From Streptomyces sp. NBC_01439 (lineage in GTDB: Bacteria > Actinomycetota > Actinomycetes > Streptomycetales > Streptomycetaceae), in NCBI RefSeq assembly GCF_036227605.1, contig NZ_CP109487.1, positions 1,860,001-1,924,000 on the forward strand: 64,000 nucleotides of DNA. Reading direction: 5' to 3'. Shown piece after piece: positions 24,765 through 35,600 of the stretch. The notes beneath the pieces are model-generated. The model searched no databases, was not told where the DNA came from, and saw only the letters and a program-made list of their open reading frames with translations. Both the position numbers and the translations under genes were made by a program. Within the stretch, counting starts at the first letter, position 1, and every line of letters begins with the position of its first letter.

Positions 24765-25601
24765 ATGGCGTTGCCCATGTGTCCACTGTGCAGCGACGAC
24801 GAAGACGTCGTAGTGATCGGCACGTTCGGCGGCGGACGTCGACTCGTGAAGCACCGGTGCGGTTATGAATGGGAGCACAGGGAGCCCACCGTCCCGCGCA
24901 GGGACCCGCCCCGCTCCTTCCACGACCTCAAGGCCCGTTTTCCGAACGCAGAGGACGTCGATCGCGAGCAGTTGGAGCGCGCGGCCCTGCTGAAGGAGCA
25001 GTACCTCGCCGTCAAACCGGACCTCGACCCCGACGTGGCGGCCTACTGGTCGAAGTACCAGCAGGTCTTCTCCCCCGACGGGCTGTGGACCTGCGACCCC
25101 AGGACCCTCAAGGACTTCGCCAACTCCGAGGTAGGAGCCCACCCCGGCAACCAGGCCACCTTCAACTCCGCGTGGAACGACATGGGCGACACCGCGGCCG
25201 GGGACGCGACCCGCCAGACGATCGAGTACCTCCTACGCGGACCTTCCGACGTACCGCTCGAAGACCGGCTCGAGCACCTGCTGTCCGGCTCGAAGCCGTT
25301 CGCCATGACCGGCTTCAAGGAAGCCCTCCTCACGAGGGTCCTCTGCGTGACGAACCCCGACCGCTTCCTGACGATCCTGAAGTACACGACCCGGGCCGGC
25401 GGCAAGCGCGAGATCGCGCGGATGGTCTACGGCCTGGAACTGCCGTCCCCCGAATCGGTGAACCGGACCCGCGGCCGGCTCATCCTGTGGAGCAACGACC
25501 TGCTGCTCGACCTGGCCGGCGAGGGCTTCGCGAACCGACAGCACGCCGCCGCGTTCCTGTGGTGGGCGAAAGACCAGCCCGGAGGGCGACGGGCAGCCTG
25601 A
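24765..25601 (+). CDS. Zinc-ribbon hypothetical protein
   Basis: A 278-residue protein starting at ATG 24765 behind a strong GGAGGG site. The N-terminus has CPLCSDDEDVVVIGTFGGGRRLVKHRCGYEWEH. That is a half zinc ribbon with CxxC and HxC spacing (third and fourth ligands His/Cys). The remaining 230 residues are soluble, charged and mostly helical, with a WSKYQQVFSPDGLWTCDPRTLKDFANSEVG segment. I do not recognise the family. It lies directly after the nuclease-like gene on the same strand and could be a partner in DNA-related functions. Confidence 0.6.
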   Translation: MALPMCPLCSDDEDVVVIGTFGGGRRLVKHRCGYEWEHREPTVPRRDPPRSFHDLKARFPNAEDVDREQLERAALLKEQYLAVKPDLDPDVAAYWSKYQQVFSPDGLWTCDPRTLKDFANSEVGAHPGNQATFNSAWNDMGDTAAGDATRQTIEYLLRGPSDVPLEDRLEHLLSGSKPFAMTGFKEALLTRVLCVTNPDRFLTILKYTTRAGGKREIARMVYGLELPSPESVNRTRGRLILWSNDLLLDLAGEGFANRQHAAAFLWWAKDQPGGRRAA

Positions 25602-25974
25602 CCCGGGCCCCGCAGGTTCGCGGTTCCCGGTTCGCGGCCCGGCGGATCCGGCCTGCCGGAGGCCAGGTCCGCCGAGCGTCCGACGGATTGGCCGACCACT
25701 CGGCCGGGAGCCGGCACTCGGCCGGTTCCGGGTCGGCATACCCACACCCGTACCGACCGGACCAAATCCCACTGGAGCCTATCGCGCACGGCCCGATAGC
25801 AGACTTGGTGCCTCTTCAAACAATTCAAGGCGTACTTACCACTCATGATCGACCCGCCCTGCGCCGAGATGTGAGCAGTCTTCTTTCGTGTCAGCCTGGA
25901 AGTGACACGTTGCACCTTCACGGGGGTCTCTAAGCCGAGCAGATAAGCACTAGTTGCGACGCTGGAGGATCACG
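25602..25974. other. Intergenic region
   Basis: A 373-bp gap with no convincing coding frame. The left part holds short degenerate GGTTCGCGG and CGGCCGG repeats that may form a terminator for the zinc-ribbon gene. The right part (25780-25920) is distinctly AT-richer than its surroundings and may hold the promoter of the small membrane protein. Confidence 0.5.
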
Positions 25975-26274
25975 ATGATGGACAGCAGGGATCAGAAAGA
26001 GCTTCAAACCACGCGGGCCTGGGCCGGCGTCCTAGTAGTTCTTATCGGCGATCTCGGTATAGCCCTATCCGCAATTCTGATTGCATTGCATCTCAAGATG
26101 GGCACCGAGTCGGTCGCCATCCTCACCAGCGCATTTACCGCAATAGCTTCGATAACCACTGCGTATTTTGGCATTCGGGCCGCCGCCAACACCGCGCAGA
26201 GCGCCGTGGCCGTAGCCTCCCGCGACGGCCAGGGCAGCAACAAGACACCAGGCAATCCGCCACTCACGAAGTGA
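25975..26274 (+). CDS. Small two-helix membrane protein, unknown
   Basis: A 99-residue protein with GGAGGATCACG before ATG 25975. It has an N-terminal cytosolic segment and two hydrophobic helices (AGVLVVLIGDLGIALSAILIAL and VAILTSAFTAIASITTAYFGI). A short polar tail ends SRDGQGSNKTPGNPPLTK. Codon use is less GC-biased than the neighbours, which fits horizontally acquired DNA. Function is unknown; small helix-pair proteins of this kind occur near defence genes and on mobile islands. Confidence 0.55.
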   Translation: MMDSRDQKELQTTRAWAGVLVVLIGDLGIALSAILIALHLKMGTESVAILTSAFTAIASITTAYFGIRAAANTAQSAVAVASRDGQGSNKTPGNPPLTK

Positions 26275-27470
26275 ATACATAGCCTTGCACCTGCGAGCCG
26301 CCAGAAAGGTAAGACCGGGGCACGACGCGGGTTCCAGGCGGACACACGTCTGCACGCCCTGGGGGCGAGGTTGAATGGCAGCCTCGTCGGCGTCACATAC
26401 TTTCTCGTCCATCCCAACACGACGGGCCCAGACGTCTGCTTCCTGCAAGACGTTCACCGCACCAGAACTGCCCGGCCAAGGCGTTGCTCGTGCGCTGATC
26501 GTTGCGGTGTCTGAGTGGCCCCAGGCGCGCGCCTGCTGTCGTGCGTACGGGAAAACCCGGGAATCCAACAGTACGGCCCGGCATCCACACGACCAGCCAG
26601 CCGAGAATCCTCAACGTCGAGCACCTCCACGGGCCGGTAGCTGTCACGCCCGCAGGTACGAGTGCACCGCCTTCACCCCGTACAGGCCGATGGTGCGAGT
26701 CAGCCGCAGGGCGAGCGCGGTGAAGTACTTCTGGAACGCGTCGCATTTCCTGTACTAGGAGGTAGTGGTACCTCCCCCACGGCCCGTCGCCGACATGCTG
26801 CGAGGCGCAGGGTAACGCCACGCCCCTTGAGCACGTGGCCTTTCGCCTGCTCCCGCGTTTCGAACCGCCAGACCAGGCCGGCTTGCGTACCGTCTGCCCT
26901 CAGTACGCCCCACCTGCCGCGGGAGCGGGCGACAGTGGCTCCGCAGGAGTGGAAGTCGTCCGCCCAGTCAAAAGGGCCGGCAATCGCGGCAGCGCCGTCC
27001 CGGCCCGGGAAGGACAGACTGTGGCCGCTGCTGCGGACGGGTCCGCCCACGCCTCACGGCGCGATCCACCGGTGGCACGACTCCAGGATCCACGCGCGCA
27101 CGCGTCGATCAGGCACCGGCCGTGAACGGGCCGAGGACCCCGCACCGATGCGGTGTGCTCCGCAGCGGCGGCGACGGACTGGCGCCGTTCCGCACGGCCG
27201 ACGGGGAACCGTCCACCTCGACACCAACGGCGGGGAAGTCTGCCAGGCGCAGGTCGCGGCCGAGGACGGGGGGCATCAGCTCTGCTCCATAGCCGATTGC
27301 GTGAGCTCGCCGTCACTGGCTGGACCACGGCGCAACTGGCCGATTGCACCGTCCCTCCTCAGCTCCCGCGAAGTGCGACACGTCATCGGGATGTTGGCCG
27401 AATCCCGGCCGTTCGCAATGGATCGCCAGGATAATGAGCGAACCGACAGCTGAGCTCTGGGAGACCTTCA
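26275..27470. other. Gene-poor stretch
   Basis: About 1.2 kb on the left edge of the defence operon. All open frames here are short, lack ribosome sites or look like shadows, and none gives a recognisable domain. It reads as decayed coding DNA plus the promoter region of the operon that starts at 27471. I find no tRNA, insertion-sequence ends or repeats. Confidence 0.5.
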
Positions 27471-28901
27471 GTGGCAGTGGCAGGACAGAAGCGGCTGTTG
27501 CACGACGCGGTGGTGGTCGTCCCTGGCATCATGGGCAGTGAGCTGGTCGACACGGTGACCGGCAAGGTGCTCTGGGGTGCGCCCCACCTCTTCCGGTACA
27601 CGGCTCGGATGCAGCTCGACCGGTTCAGGTCGTTGGCCCTGACCGACGACGAACGGGCTGGGCGTATCGGGCGGATCAGGCCGGGGGGACTACTCTCCGC
27701 CCATGAGTGGTTCCCCAACCTTGGCGGGATCGAGCCGTACAGCAAGATCGTCCGTGACCTCCGAGCCCATGCTGTCCATCCCCATGCGGTGGCGACCTTC
27801 GCCTACGACTGGCGACTTTCGGTTCGTCACAATGGCCTCAAACTCGCCGAGTTCGCCAACCGTCACCTCACGGCATGGCGTGCTCATCCCAAGCACGACC
27901 AGCACATGATGAGTTCAGGAGAAGAGCGGCCCGGTCAACTCCTCTTCGTCGCACACTCGATGGGCGGGCTGCTGGTCCGCGAGGTGTTCGCGACGCCGGG
28001 GGCGGCAGACGAGGTGGCCGGTGTACTCACTGCGGGCACTCCCTTCGCGGGCTCCGTGAAGGCGGCCGTCGTCCTCAGCACCGGCCGGAACGGCGCTCCG
28101 TGGCTTCCCCGCGAGGAACTGCGCGGGATCGGGCGGACCATGCCGGGGCTGTACGACCTCTTGCCCGGCTACCGGTGCCTGTGGGAGGGCGGCGATACCA
28201 GGCGTCTGACGGCCGCAGACATAGTGGCGATCGGCGGCGACCCGGACTTGGCGGCCGACACGCTGTCCTGGCAGCAGCAACTGGCAGGCGTTCAGCTTCG
28301 TGAACACAGTCTGGTGGTCGGCGTCCGACAGCCCACGCCCGCCAGCATGCACATCGATTCCGGAGAAGCGGTCGCTTCCGAGGAACTGCCGAGACGGAAG
28401 GAAGGAATGCCCTTGCAGCATCCGGACGGCAGCCCAATGCACCAGGTCCTGGGCGGCGACGGCACCGTTTGCACCGCCGCCGCACAGCACGGCGGGGCCC
28501 GCGAGATCCCCGTTGCACGCAAGCACGGAACGCTGATGTCCGGCAATCTGGTGCGCACCATGGCCGTGTCCGCGCTCAGTCGCATCCGCGGGATGGAGGA
28601 GCTCGGCGACATCCTCGGCGACGGCAAGTTCGGCCTCGATGCGCCCGAGGCCATCGGGGTCGGCGAGGAGTTCGCCATCCGGCTCGCAGGCACTTCGAAC
28701 CCCGCCGCCGTGAACTGCACGGTGGAAGAGGTGACGGGATCGCGCGCCACTGTCCCCGCCGAGCTCCGCCGCGACCGCGAGAACGCGGACACCCTCTCCG
28801 CCACATGCATCCTGACCCAGCCCGGCCTCTACCGTATCGAAGTCTCTGGAGGCACCGAACCCGTCTCGCACTTCGTCATGGCCGCGGTGGCGGACGCCTG
28901 A
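27471..28901 (+). CDS. LCAT/PGAP1-like alpha/beta-hydrolase (lipase)
   Basis: A 476-residue serine hydrolase starting at GTG 27471 after GGGAGACC. The lecithin:cholesterol acyltransferase-like core shows the oxyanion segment VVVVPGIMGSEL and the nucleophile elbow FVAHSMGGLLVREVF. The Asp is probably in GGDGTV and the His in RKHGTLMSGN. The last ~110 residues form a separate beta-sandwich-like domain (GEEFAIRLAGTSNPAAVNCTVEEV to the C-terminus). No signal peptide is visible, so it acts in the cytosol, perhaps on the inner membrane. It is the first gene of a co-directional operon, 3 bp before the caspase gene. It is a candidate membrane-damaging effector; that role is inference. Confidence 0.8.
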   Translation: MAVAGQKRLLHDAVVVVPGIMGSELVDTVTGKVLWGAPHLFRYTARMQLDRFRSLALTDDERAGRIGRIRPGGLLSAHEWFPNLGGIEPYSKIVRDLRAHAVHPHAVATFAYDWRLSVRHNGLKLAEFANRHLTAWRAHPKHDQHMMSSGEERPGQLLFVAHSMGGLLVREVFATPGAADEVAGVLTAGTPFAGSVKAAVVLSTGRNGAPWLPREELRGIGRTMPGLYDLLPGYRCLWEGGDTRRLTAADIVAIGGDPDLAADTLSWQQQLAGVQLREHSLVVGVRQPTPASMHIDSGEAVASEELPRRKEGMPLQHPDGSPMHQVLGGDGTVCTAAAQHGGAREIPVARKHGTLMSGNLVRTMAVSALSRIRGMEELGDILGDGKFGLDAPEAIGVGEEFAIRLAGTSNPAAVNCTVEEVTGSRATVPAELRRDRENADTLSATCILTQPGLYRIEVSGGTEPVSHFVMAAVADA

Positions 28902-28904
28902 CCG

Positions 28905-31900
28905 ATGCCCGGTACACAACCTGGCGTCGACAGCGGCGACGCGTACACCGCCGCAGTCGGCACGACGCTCAGCAGCGGCTACGGTGAGGATCACGTGGCG
29001 GAGATGCCGATCTTCGCCATCCCCGTCGACACCTTCAACGGCGAACTAGTCAAGGATGTCGCCGCCACCGCAGAGGCCGCCCGCATCACAGATCTGCTGG
29101 GTCAACTGGGCGCGGTCGCCCGCCCGTGGGATCGGGCGGCGCCGACCGACCTGACCGCCGTCGACGACCGGCTGGCGGACTGGGCCGCAGGGGGCGGCGC
29201 CAGGACCTCGGCCTTGCTCTGGATCGGCCACGGCAGATCACTCGGGCAGCGGGCCGAACTACTCGTTCCGGCAAGGGCGGACAGCGAGCGGGACGCCGCG
29301 TTCGTCCCGCAGAGCCTGGCCCGGCACCTCGACGACGAGTATCTGTCCCGAGAGGAACGGCACTGGGCGCTGGTCATGGTGGAAGCCTGCGGCGCCGCCG
29401 GCTTCATGGATCAGGTGGAGGGCGAGCTCCGCTGGCTACAGCGGACCACGGGCAGGGATTTCGGCGCGCTGCTGATCGGGTCCGGGGAGAACCACGGCCC
29501 GGGGCACCTTGGGACCCTGTACACCGAACTCAATCGCGTCCTGGCCGGCTACACCGACCATGACGTCGATATCCGCCCGGCGGACCTTGCCGCCCGGCTC
29601 GACGGCAGCCAGGGGCTGATCGTCAAGCCGGTGGGTATCGGCCGCTGTCTGCCGCTGCGCCGACGCCCCGTACAGCCGCTGCCTGTCACAGCCACGGTCG
29701 AGGACTACCAGCGCCTCCACCGTCTGCTCGACGCATCGAACGACAGCGCGCTCGCTCACTTCCTGCGCAAGGGGGTGTGCAGCAGGTCAGCTGAGCTGTC
29801 CTGGGGATTCACCGGCCGCACCGCCGACCGGGAAGCCGTCGCCGCGTGGCTCGCCGACACCACCGCACCGGACATCCTCGCCGTCACCGGCGACCCCGGC
29901 GTCGGCAAGTCCGCGTTCCTCGGCAACCTGCTGATGCACGCGCACCCGGAGATCGGCAGCGAACTGGAAGCAGCGGGTTTCAGCGAAAGGCTCCAGCCAG
30001 GACTCAGCCTGCCGCCGTTCGACGCGGTCGTACACCTCACCGGAGCCGATCCCGACGAGGTGATCGACCGACTCGCCCATACGTTCGATATCCCGAACAT
30101 CCTCTCGCCCGAACTCTCCGCCGAGGGCCGCGTCGTCGCACTCGAAACCGCACTGCACGGCCGTGGAGCGGTGCACATCCTCGCCGACGCCCTCGACGAG
30201 GCGGACGAGCCGCTACTCGTCGCCGACCTGCTGCGCGAGCTGGCCCAACTGCCAGGCGTCCGGCTGATCGTCGGCACCCGCCCCGACGCAGTACCGTCGG
30301 CTCCGGGAGCGGCACCGGGGCGGACGCTGCTCGACGCGCTCGGCGAGGGGACCGGGCAGGCACGGGCGCATTGGTTGGCAGGAGACCCGGAAGCGGCACG
30401 TAGCTACGTCGATACGAGCCTGCGGGAGCTCGGGAGTCCGGAGACCGTAGCGTCCGTCGCAAACACCGTGGCAGAACGTGTTGCTGATGAATCCTGGCAG
30501 TTCCTTCAGACGGCACTTGTCGTCAGGGAGATCGAGCAACGGCCCGAGCTGCTCACCCCCAGCCTTCGCCCGGACCTCGACCGACTGCTGACCCAAAACG
30601 GGCGCGGCCTCCTGGATGGTGCGCTCGCGCGCATCACCGACGAGTTCCCCGCCGCAGAACACCTGCTCACTGCCCTCGCCCACGGCCGCGGCCGCGGCGT
30701 GCCGCGCGCGGACCAGGTGTGGGCCACCATCGCCCGGGCGTTCGCCCCGGACGGCACAGCCCCCGCCGACACCGACATTACCTATCTGCTCGACCGCGCC
30801 GCCGCCTATGTCCTGCTCGACGGTGATGAACGGCAGACAGTTCACAGGCTCGCCCACCGCACGTTCTCCGACGCGCTCAGGGCACAGTCCGGGGCCGACC
30901 ACAGGGTCGCCGTCGTTCGCGCCCTAGTCGAACTCATTGAGCACGGAGCCGAGTTGTCCGACAGGCCGGCCAACGACTACCTCGTGCGCCATCTCTCCGG
31001 CCACGCCGCAGCCGCAGGACCCGCAGGCTGGCGCGAGCTTGCGGCGTCCACGCGCGCCCTGGACGAGACGGCTCTACCCGATCTCGGCCGGGACGTCCTC
31101 GCGGCCCGCCTGACGCTTCCCGCGGGAGGATCCGCCGAGGGCCTCCCCCCAGAAGTGCTGGGCAGCCTGACCGCAGCACCGCTGATCCGTGCAGCCCGGC
31201 CCTCCGACCGACCGGGATTGCGTCAGCTGGGCGCTCTGCGTACCACCGGCCGGCTGCCCCAGGCAGGCCCCGGGGCGTCGTGGTGGGTGAGCTGGGGGCT
31301 GTTGCGTCGCCACGCCCCGCACCTGACGCTCGGCGGGCACACTCGGCCGGTCCGCGCCCTGGCTTCCTGGAACGAGGGCAGCGCCAGGTTTGTCAGCGGG
31401 GCGGAGGACGGCTCGGTCATGGTCTGGGATCCGTGGTTCAGCCACGCCCCGATCGCGGTGGTGCCAGGTCCGCCCCGCGCGGGGCTGACGGCACTGGCCG
31501 CCTTTCCCCCGACGGCCAGCGGCCACGGGCCGCGGGTGGCCGTCGCCCACGGCAATCGGACGGTTCGTGTGTGGGACGTATCCAGCGCGCCGAAGAAGGT
31601 CGCCGAGTTCGACACACCAACCTTCGTGACAGGCATGGCCGTCGCGCCGAGTGGGAGTGGGCGGCTGACGCTGGTCGGGCCGCAGCACTACGTCGCCGTG
31701 GTGGACCTCGACAAGCAGGTGCCGCGCCCACAGGTTGCCCCCACGACTTACGGGAAACCGCGCACCGTCATCGCGATCGACGCCCGGCGCGTTGTCACCA
31801 GCACCGACACCCGCCTCGTCCTCTGGGACGTCACAGGGGAGAAGCCGAAGCGGGTGGCCAAGGTAGCCACGACCAACCCACAGGCTGCGCTCACGCTGCT

Positions 31901-32657
31901 TCCCGGTGCCGGGCGGGCGACACGTCTGGCCAGCGCCGCCACAGAGAACGGCGCACGCCAAGTGACCTTCTGGACCGTCGACGCGGACGACCGCCTGGTT
32001 CACGACGATGCTCCCATGGACACCGGATCCGCCGACCTGGTCACCCTCGCCGGTATCGCAGGCCCTGGCGACACCGCGCGGCTGCTGACCGCGACCAGGG
32101 ACGGCGTCTTCCGGCTGTGGGACCTCTCCACCCGCAGCAGCATCACCGAGATCCGCGCCGACGGTCCTGTCGGCGCGGCTCGGCTCACCACCGTCGCCGG
32201 ACCACCCGGCCTCGCAGAGGCCACCGCGCTCCCGGTCACGGCCAGCTCGCTGGATACCCGAATCCGGATCTGGGACCCGACGCCCCAGGAGGCGGCCGGC
32301 CTTCAGGTCGCAACTTCGGGCGCGCAACGCGTCACGCGCATGCTCGCCACCGACGGCGAAGAACTGATCACGGTCCACTGGGACGACGGCACGGAACGAA
32401 CCTTCGCCGCCGTTGACGGGACCGAGCGCCGGGCCGAGGGGGCCAGGTCCGCACCGCTGCCCCCGTGGGACATCGGCCTGCCCGACAACCTGGGAGCACC
32501 CGTACGAGACCGGGCGACGCTCGAGCGCGGGCGGACCGCCGTAGCGGTCGAGGACGGAGTCGTGGTGCTGGAGACGGCACCGACCGAGTTGCAGGCGTGG
32601 AAGGAGTCAGTTCCGGATGATGGCATTCGACGGCGCGAGCCCCCAGGAGATCATTGA
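28905..32657 (+). CDS. Caspase-like / NACHT-type ATPase / WD40 protein
   Basis: A 1250-residue multidomain protein. Residues about 30-235 are a caspase-family peptidase (C14/CHAT-like) with His109 in LLWIGHGRS and Cys162 in VMVEACGAAGF, normal dyad spacing. Residues about 300-560 are a STAND/NACHT P-loop ATPase, with Walker A GDPGVGKS (329-336) and Walker B HILADALDEAD (about 425-433). A helical region follows. From about 803 to 1170 WD40-type repeats appear (SGAEDGSVMVWDP, TVRVWDV, TRDGVFRLWDL, TRIRIWDP). This sensor-switch-protease layout is that of bacterial conflict-system proteins: WD40 senses, the ATPase oligomerises, and the protease kills or activates. The 3' end overlaps the kinase-helicase gene by 41 bp. 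Confidence 0.85.
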   Translation: MPGTQPGVDSGDAYTAAVGTTLSSGYGEDHVAEMPIFAIPVDTFNGELVKDVAATAEAARITDLLGQLGAVARPWDRAAPTDLTAVDDRLADWAAGGGARTSALLWIGHGRSLGQRAELLVPARADSERDAAFVPQSLARHLDDEYLSREERHWALVMVEACGAAGFMDQVEGELRWLQRTTGRDFGALLIGSGENHGPGHLGTLYTELNRVLAGYTDHDVDIRPADLAARLDGSQGLIVKPVGIGRCLPLRRRPVQPLPVTATVEDYQRLHRLLDASNDSALAHFLRKGVCSRSAELSWGFTGRTADREAVAAWLADTTAPDILAVTGDPGVGKSAFLGNLLMHAHPEIGSELEAAGFSERLQPGLSLPPFDAVVHLTGADPDEVIDRLAHTFDIPNILSPELSAEGRVVALETALHGRGAVHILADALDEADEPLLVADLLRELAQLPGVRLIVGTRPDAVPSAPGAAPGRTLLDALGEGTGQARAHWLAGDPEAARSYVDTSLRELGSPETVASVANTVAERVADESWQFLQTALVVREIEQRPELLTPSLRPDLDRLLTQNGRGLLDGALARITDEFPAAEHLLTALAHGRGRGVPRADQVWATIARAFAPDGTAPADTDITYLLDRAAAYVLLDGDERQTVHRLAHRTFSDALRAQSGADHRVAVVRALVELIEHGAELSDRPANDYLVRHLSGHAAAAGPAGWRELAASTRALDETALPDLGRDVLAARLTLPAGGSAEGLPPEVLGSLTAAPLIRAARPSDRPGLRQLGALRTTGRLPQAGPGASWWVSWGLLRRHAPHLTLGGHTRPVRALASWNEGSARFVSGAEDGSVMVWDPWFSHAPIAVVPGPPRAGLTALAAFPPTASGHGPRVAVAHGNRTVRVWDVSSAPKKVAEFDTPTFVTGMAVAPSGSGRLTLVGPQHYVAVVDLDKQVPRPQVAPTTYGKPRTVIAIDARRVVTSTDTRLVLWDVTGEKPKRVAKVATTNPQAALTLLPGAGRATRLASAATENGARQVTFWTVDADDRLVHDDAPMDTGSADLVTLAGIAGPGDTARLLTATRDGVFRLWDLSTRSSITEIRADGPVGAARLTTVAGPPGLAEATALPVTASSLDTRIRIWDPTPQEAAGLQVATSGAQRVTRMLATDGEELITVHWDDGTERTFAAVDGTERRAEGARSAPLPPWDIGLPDNLGAPVRDRATLERGRTAVAVEDGVVVLETAPTELQAWKESVPDDGIRRREPPGDH

Positions 32658-35600
32658 CAAGCTGTTCGTGGGGAGCGACGCGCCCTACGGCCCCTACGAG
32701 TGCGTCAAGAGGCCCGAACCGCTCGGCGACCGCATGCTATGGGCCACGCTCCAGCGCCCCGGGGACGAGTCCGACCTCTTCGACGCCTTCCTGTTCGGCA
32801 AGATCTTCGGCGTGGCGGGCGAGCTCTGGGAGCACGAGGTCCGCAACCTGCTGCGCCTCCAAGCAATCGGGCATCCCGCGCTGCCGGAGATCGTCGACGG
32901 AGGACTCGACGCCGGACTCGGAGTCGCCTTCACCATGACGAGGCAGATCGGCACCCGGCTGAGCGAAGCCTGGGACCGCGATGACTTCCCGCAATGGGTC
33001 AGGGACAACCGCAGCCTCGCCTTCGAGCAGTACAGTCTCCTCGTCGACGCACTCAGTCAGTTGCACGGAGCGCGGATCCTGCACCGGAACCTGACTCCTG
33101 GCGCGATCACCATCCGCCAGAACGGCGATGGCCGGTACGCTTTCGCCCTCGGGCGGTTCGAGATGAGCGCGCTGCTCGGCAACCTGGTCAGGACCCTCTA
33201 CGCGCCGTCCAGGAACGACGAGTATCGCACTCTGATGAACACGCTCTACCTGGAGCCGCCCGCTGGCATCGAACGTGCCCATCACCTTGCCTACCTCGCG
33301 CCCGAGACCTGGCCTTCGCTTTTCGACGAGGCGCCCGAGCCCCGGCGCGACTGGAGCAGCACGGACGTCTTCGGCCTCGGCGTTTTCGGCTGGGAACTGT
33401 TCTGTGGGCCGCTCGCCGAGACGCTTCCGGAGCCGTACACGGCGATCTCCACCGCCGGTCCGGGTGAGTTGCCCGGTGCCCTGAAGACCCTGCACACGAA
33501 GATGCGCCAGCATCTGCAGGCCCAGGCCGGCCGGGGCATCCCCCGTGAACTGGTTCGAGTTCTGGACGGGATGCTCGACCCGGAGCCCGGCGCGAGGCGC
33601 TCCTCGTTCGAGGCAGCCCGCTCATTGGAAGAACACTGGGGGGCGATCTGTGATCTATGGGAGGACATCGACCCCGAACGGCAGCCCCACCTGGTCGCGT
33701 TCATGCCGGCCGAGTCAGTCGACACCGTGTACCGACAGCGCCAGTGGATCGCCCACAGCCCCGAGGAACCCACCGGACGCGACGAACTCCGGGACTTTCT
33801 GAAGTGGGAGTTGAGACAAGCCGAATTGGTGTGGTCTCCGGGCGGCGCGAAGGGCTTCGTCTCCGGGCGTGAGGAGCGCCTGCAGCAGGCCGAGTGGGCG
33901 CTGATCGGTGAACAGGCCGTCTGGTTCTGCGCGTTCCTCTACGACGAGACGTTCTCCGGGCAGATCCGGACCAGGCACACCCGCACGCTGGTCATCAAGT
34001 ACCTGGTCGACCGGCGCTTCGCCCAGGAGATCCTCGCGGCCCGGCCGCGGCGCCGGATCGGCAGGATAGACCTCGTCGCGTACCGTGCCCGCCAGGATCT
34101 CAGCGCTCACTTCAAGGACCGCCCTGACTGGACGCCGCTCACCGATGCCGTGAAGGCCGGCCGAGCTGCCCACGACCCCGGGAACCAGCAGTTGCTGAGG
34201 TCCATGGAGTTCATGCTCGACTATCAGGGCGTCATTCAACGGGCCCGGCAGTACCCGTACACCAGGGTCGAGGAGGGCAACAGCGGCAGCACTCACATCC
34301 TGCAGATCGATCGTGACCGCGACCCCGAGTACCGGCACAGCAGCCCTCTGCTGACCGCCTTTGCAGCCGATCCCCGGCGCCGTCCGGAACTCGGCGACTT
34401 CGCGGCCTCCCTCCTTGCCGAACAGGCGGAGAAGGACGGCGAAGTCGCGCTCGACGTGGTGGCCGGGGAGGGCACCCCGTACTTCGGCCGCGACCGGATG
34501 CAGGTCACGCTGGTCGGCCGCAAAGACGCGGACACCGTGGAGGTGCGTACCTCTGACGCAAAGCAGCTTCCGCCCGTCGGCTGGCTGCGGCCCGCCCAGG
34601 ACCGGGGCACAGCCATCCAGCTCAGCAGGATGGCGCGCGGCGTGGAGGCCCTGCGGCAGAAGCAGGGGCTGATGCGTGCCCTGCACTCGCCCTCTTCGAT
34701 CACCATCAACCGGGGTCAGTGGCACCCGAACGATTCCGACGAGAGCCCGCGATTGACCGGCAACGCCATGAAGATCATCGGAAGGATGCTGGAGACCCAC
34801 CCCTTCTTTGCCCTTCAGGGCCCGCCCGGCACCGGCAAGACCACCATCGCGACCCGCGCCGTCCAGCGCTACCTGTGGGCCGAACCCGGGGCACGGGTCC
34901 TGGTGAGCGCGCAGTCGAACGGCGCGCTCGACCACCTCGGGCTGCGGCTTGTCGAACAGTTGCAGTCCGAACTCGAGGAACGGCGAGTACTACTGCTGCG
35001 GGAAATCCCGGACTCGCGGGGATTGGACAGCCTGCCGCCGGTCCTTCGCCCATACACGCTGACGCAACTCTCCGAGAACCTCAGGGACGACATCCACCGG
35101 GCAGCCCAGCGGATGTCGGCCCCCGGCCCGGACGGGGCAAGCATCGCCGGGGCCGAACTCAGGCTCGCGCGGGAGTGGGCAGACCTCGTCGAGAACAACC
35201 TCCTGGAGGTCTCCGACAGAATCAAGGCCGGTGCCAACATCGTCCTTGCGACCTGCTCGATCGCCGGCACGCTCAGCGAAGAGATCCGGGACGCCTCCGA
35301 CATCTTCGACTGGGTGCTCATCGAAGAGGCGGCCAAGGCCTGGCCCACCGAGATCATCATGCCACTGGTACTCGGCGTGCGGTGGACACTCATCGGCGAC
35401 CACCGCCAGCTCGGCCCGCACCGGGCCACCGACGTGCGCAACTTCCTCGAGACGCTACGGGAGAGCGGCAACGTGCAGGTCGCCCGCCACGTCGAGATGG
35501 CCGAGAGCTACCTTGCCCACCTCGAGCTGTTCGGGACGCTCTTCAAGAAGGACGAGCAGCAGCACCGACCCGGCTCGCCCCTGGACAAGCTCGAGCAACA

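Noticed and set aside
26275..27470. Possible genes in several short frames
   Set aside because: No ribosome sites, recognisable domains or consistent codon bias; reported only as a gene-poor stretch.
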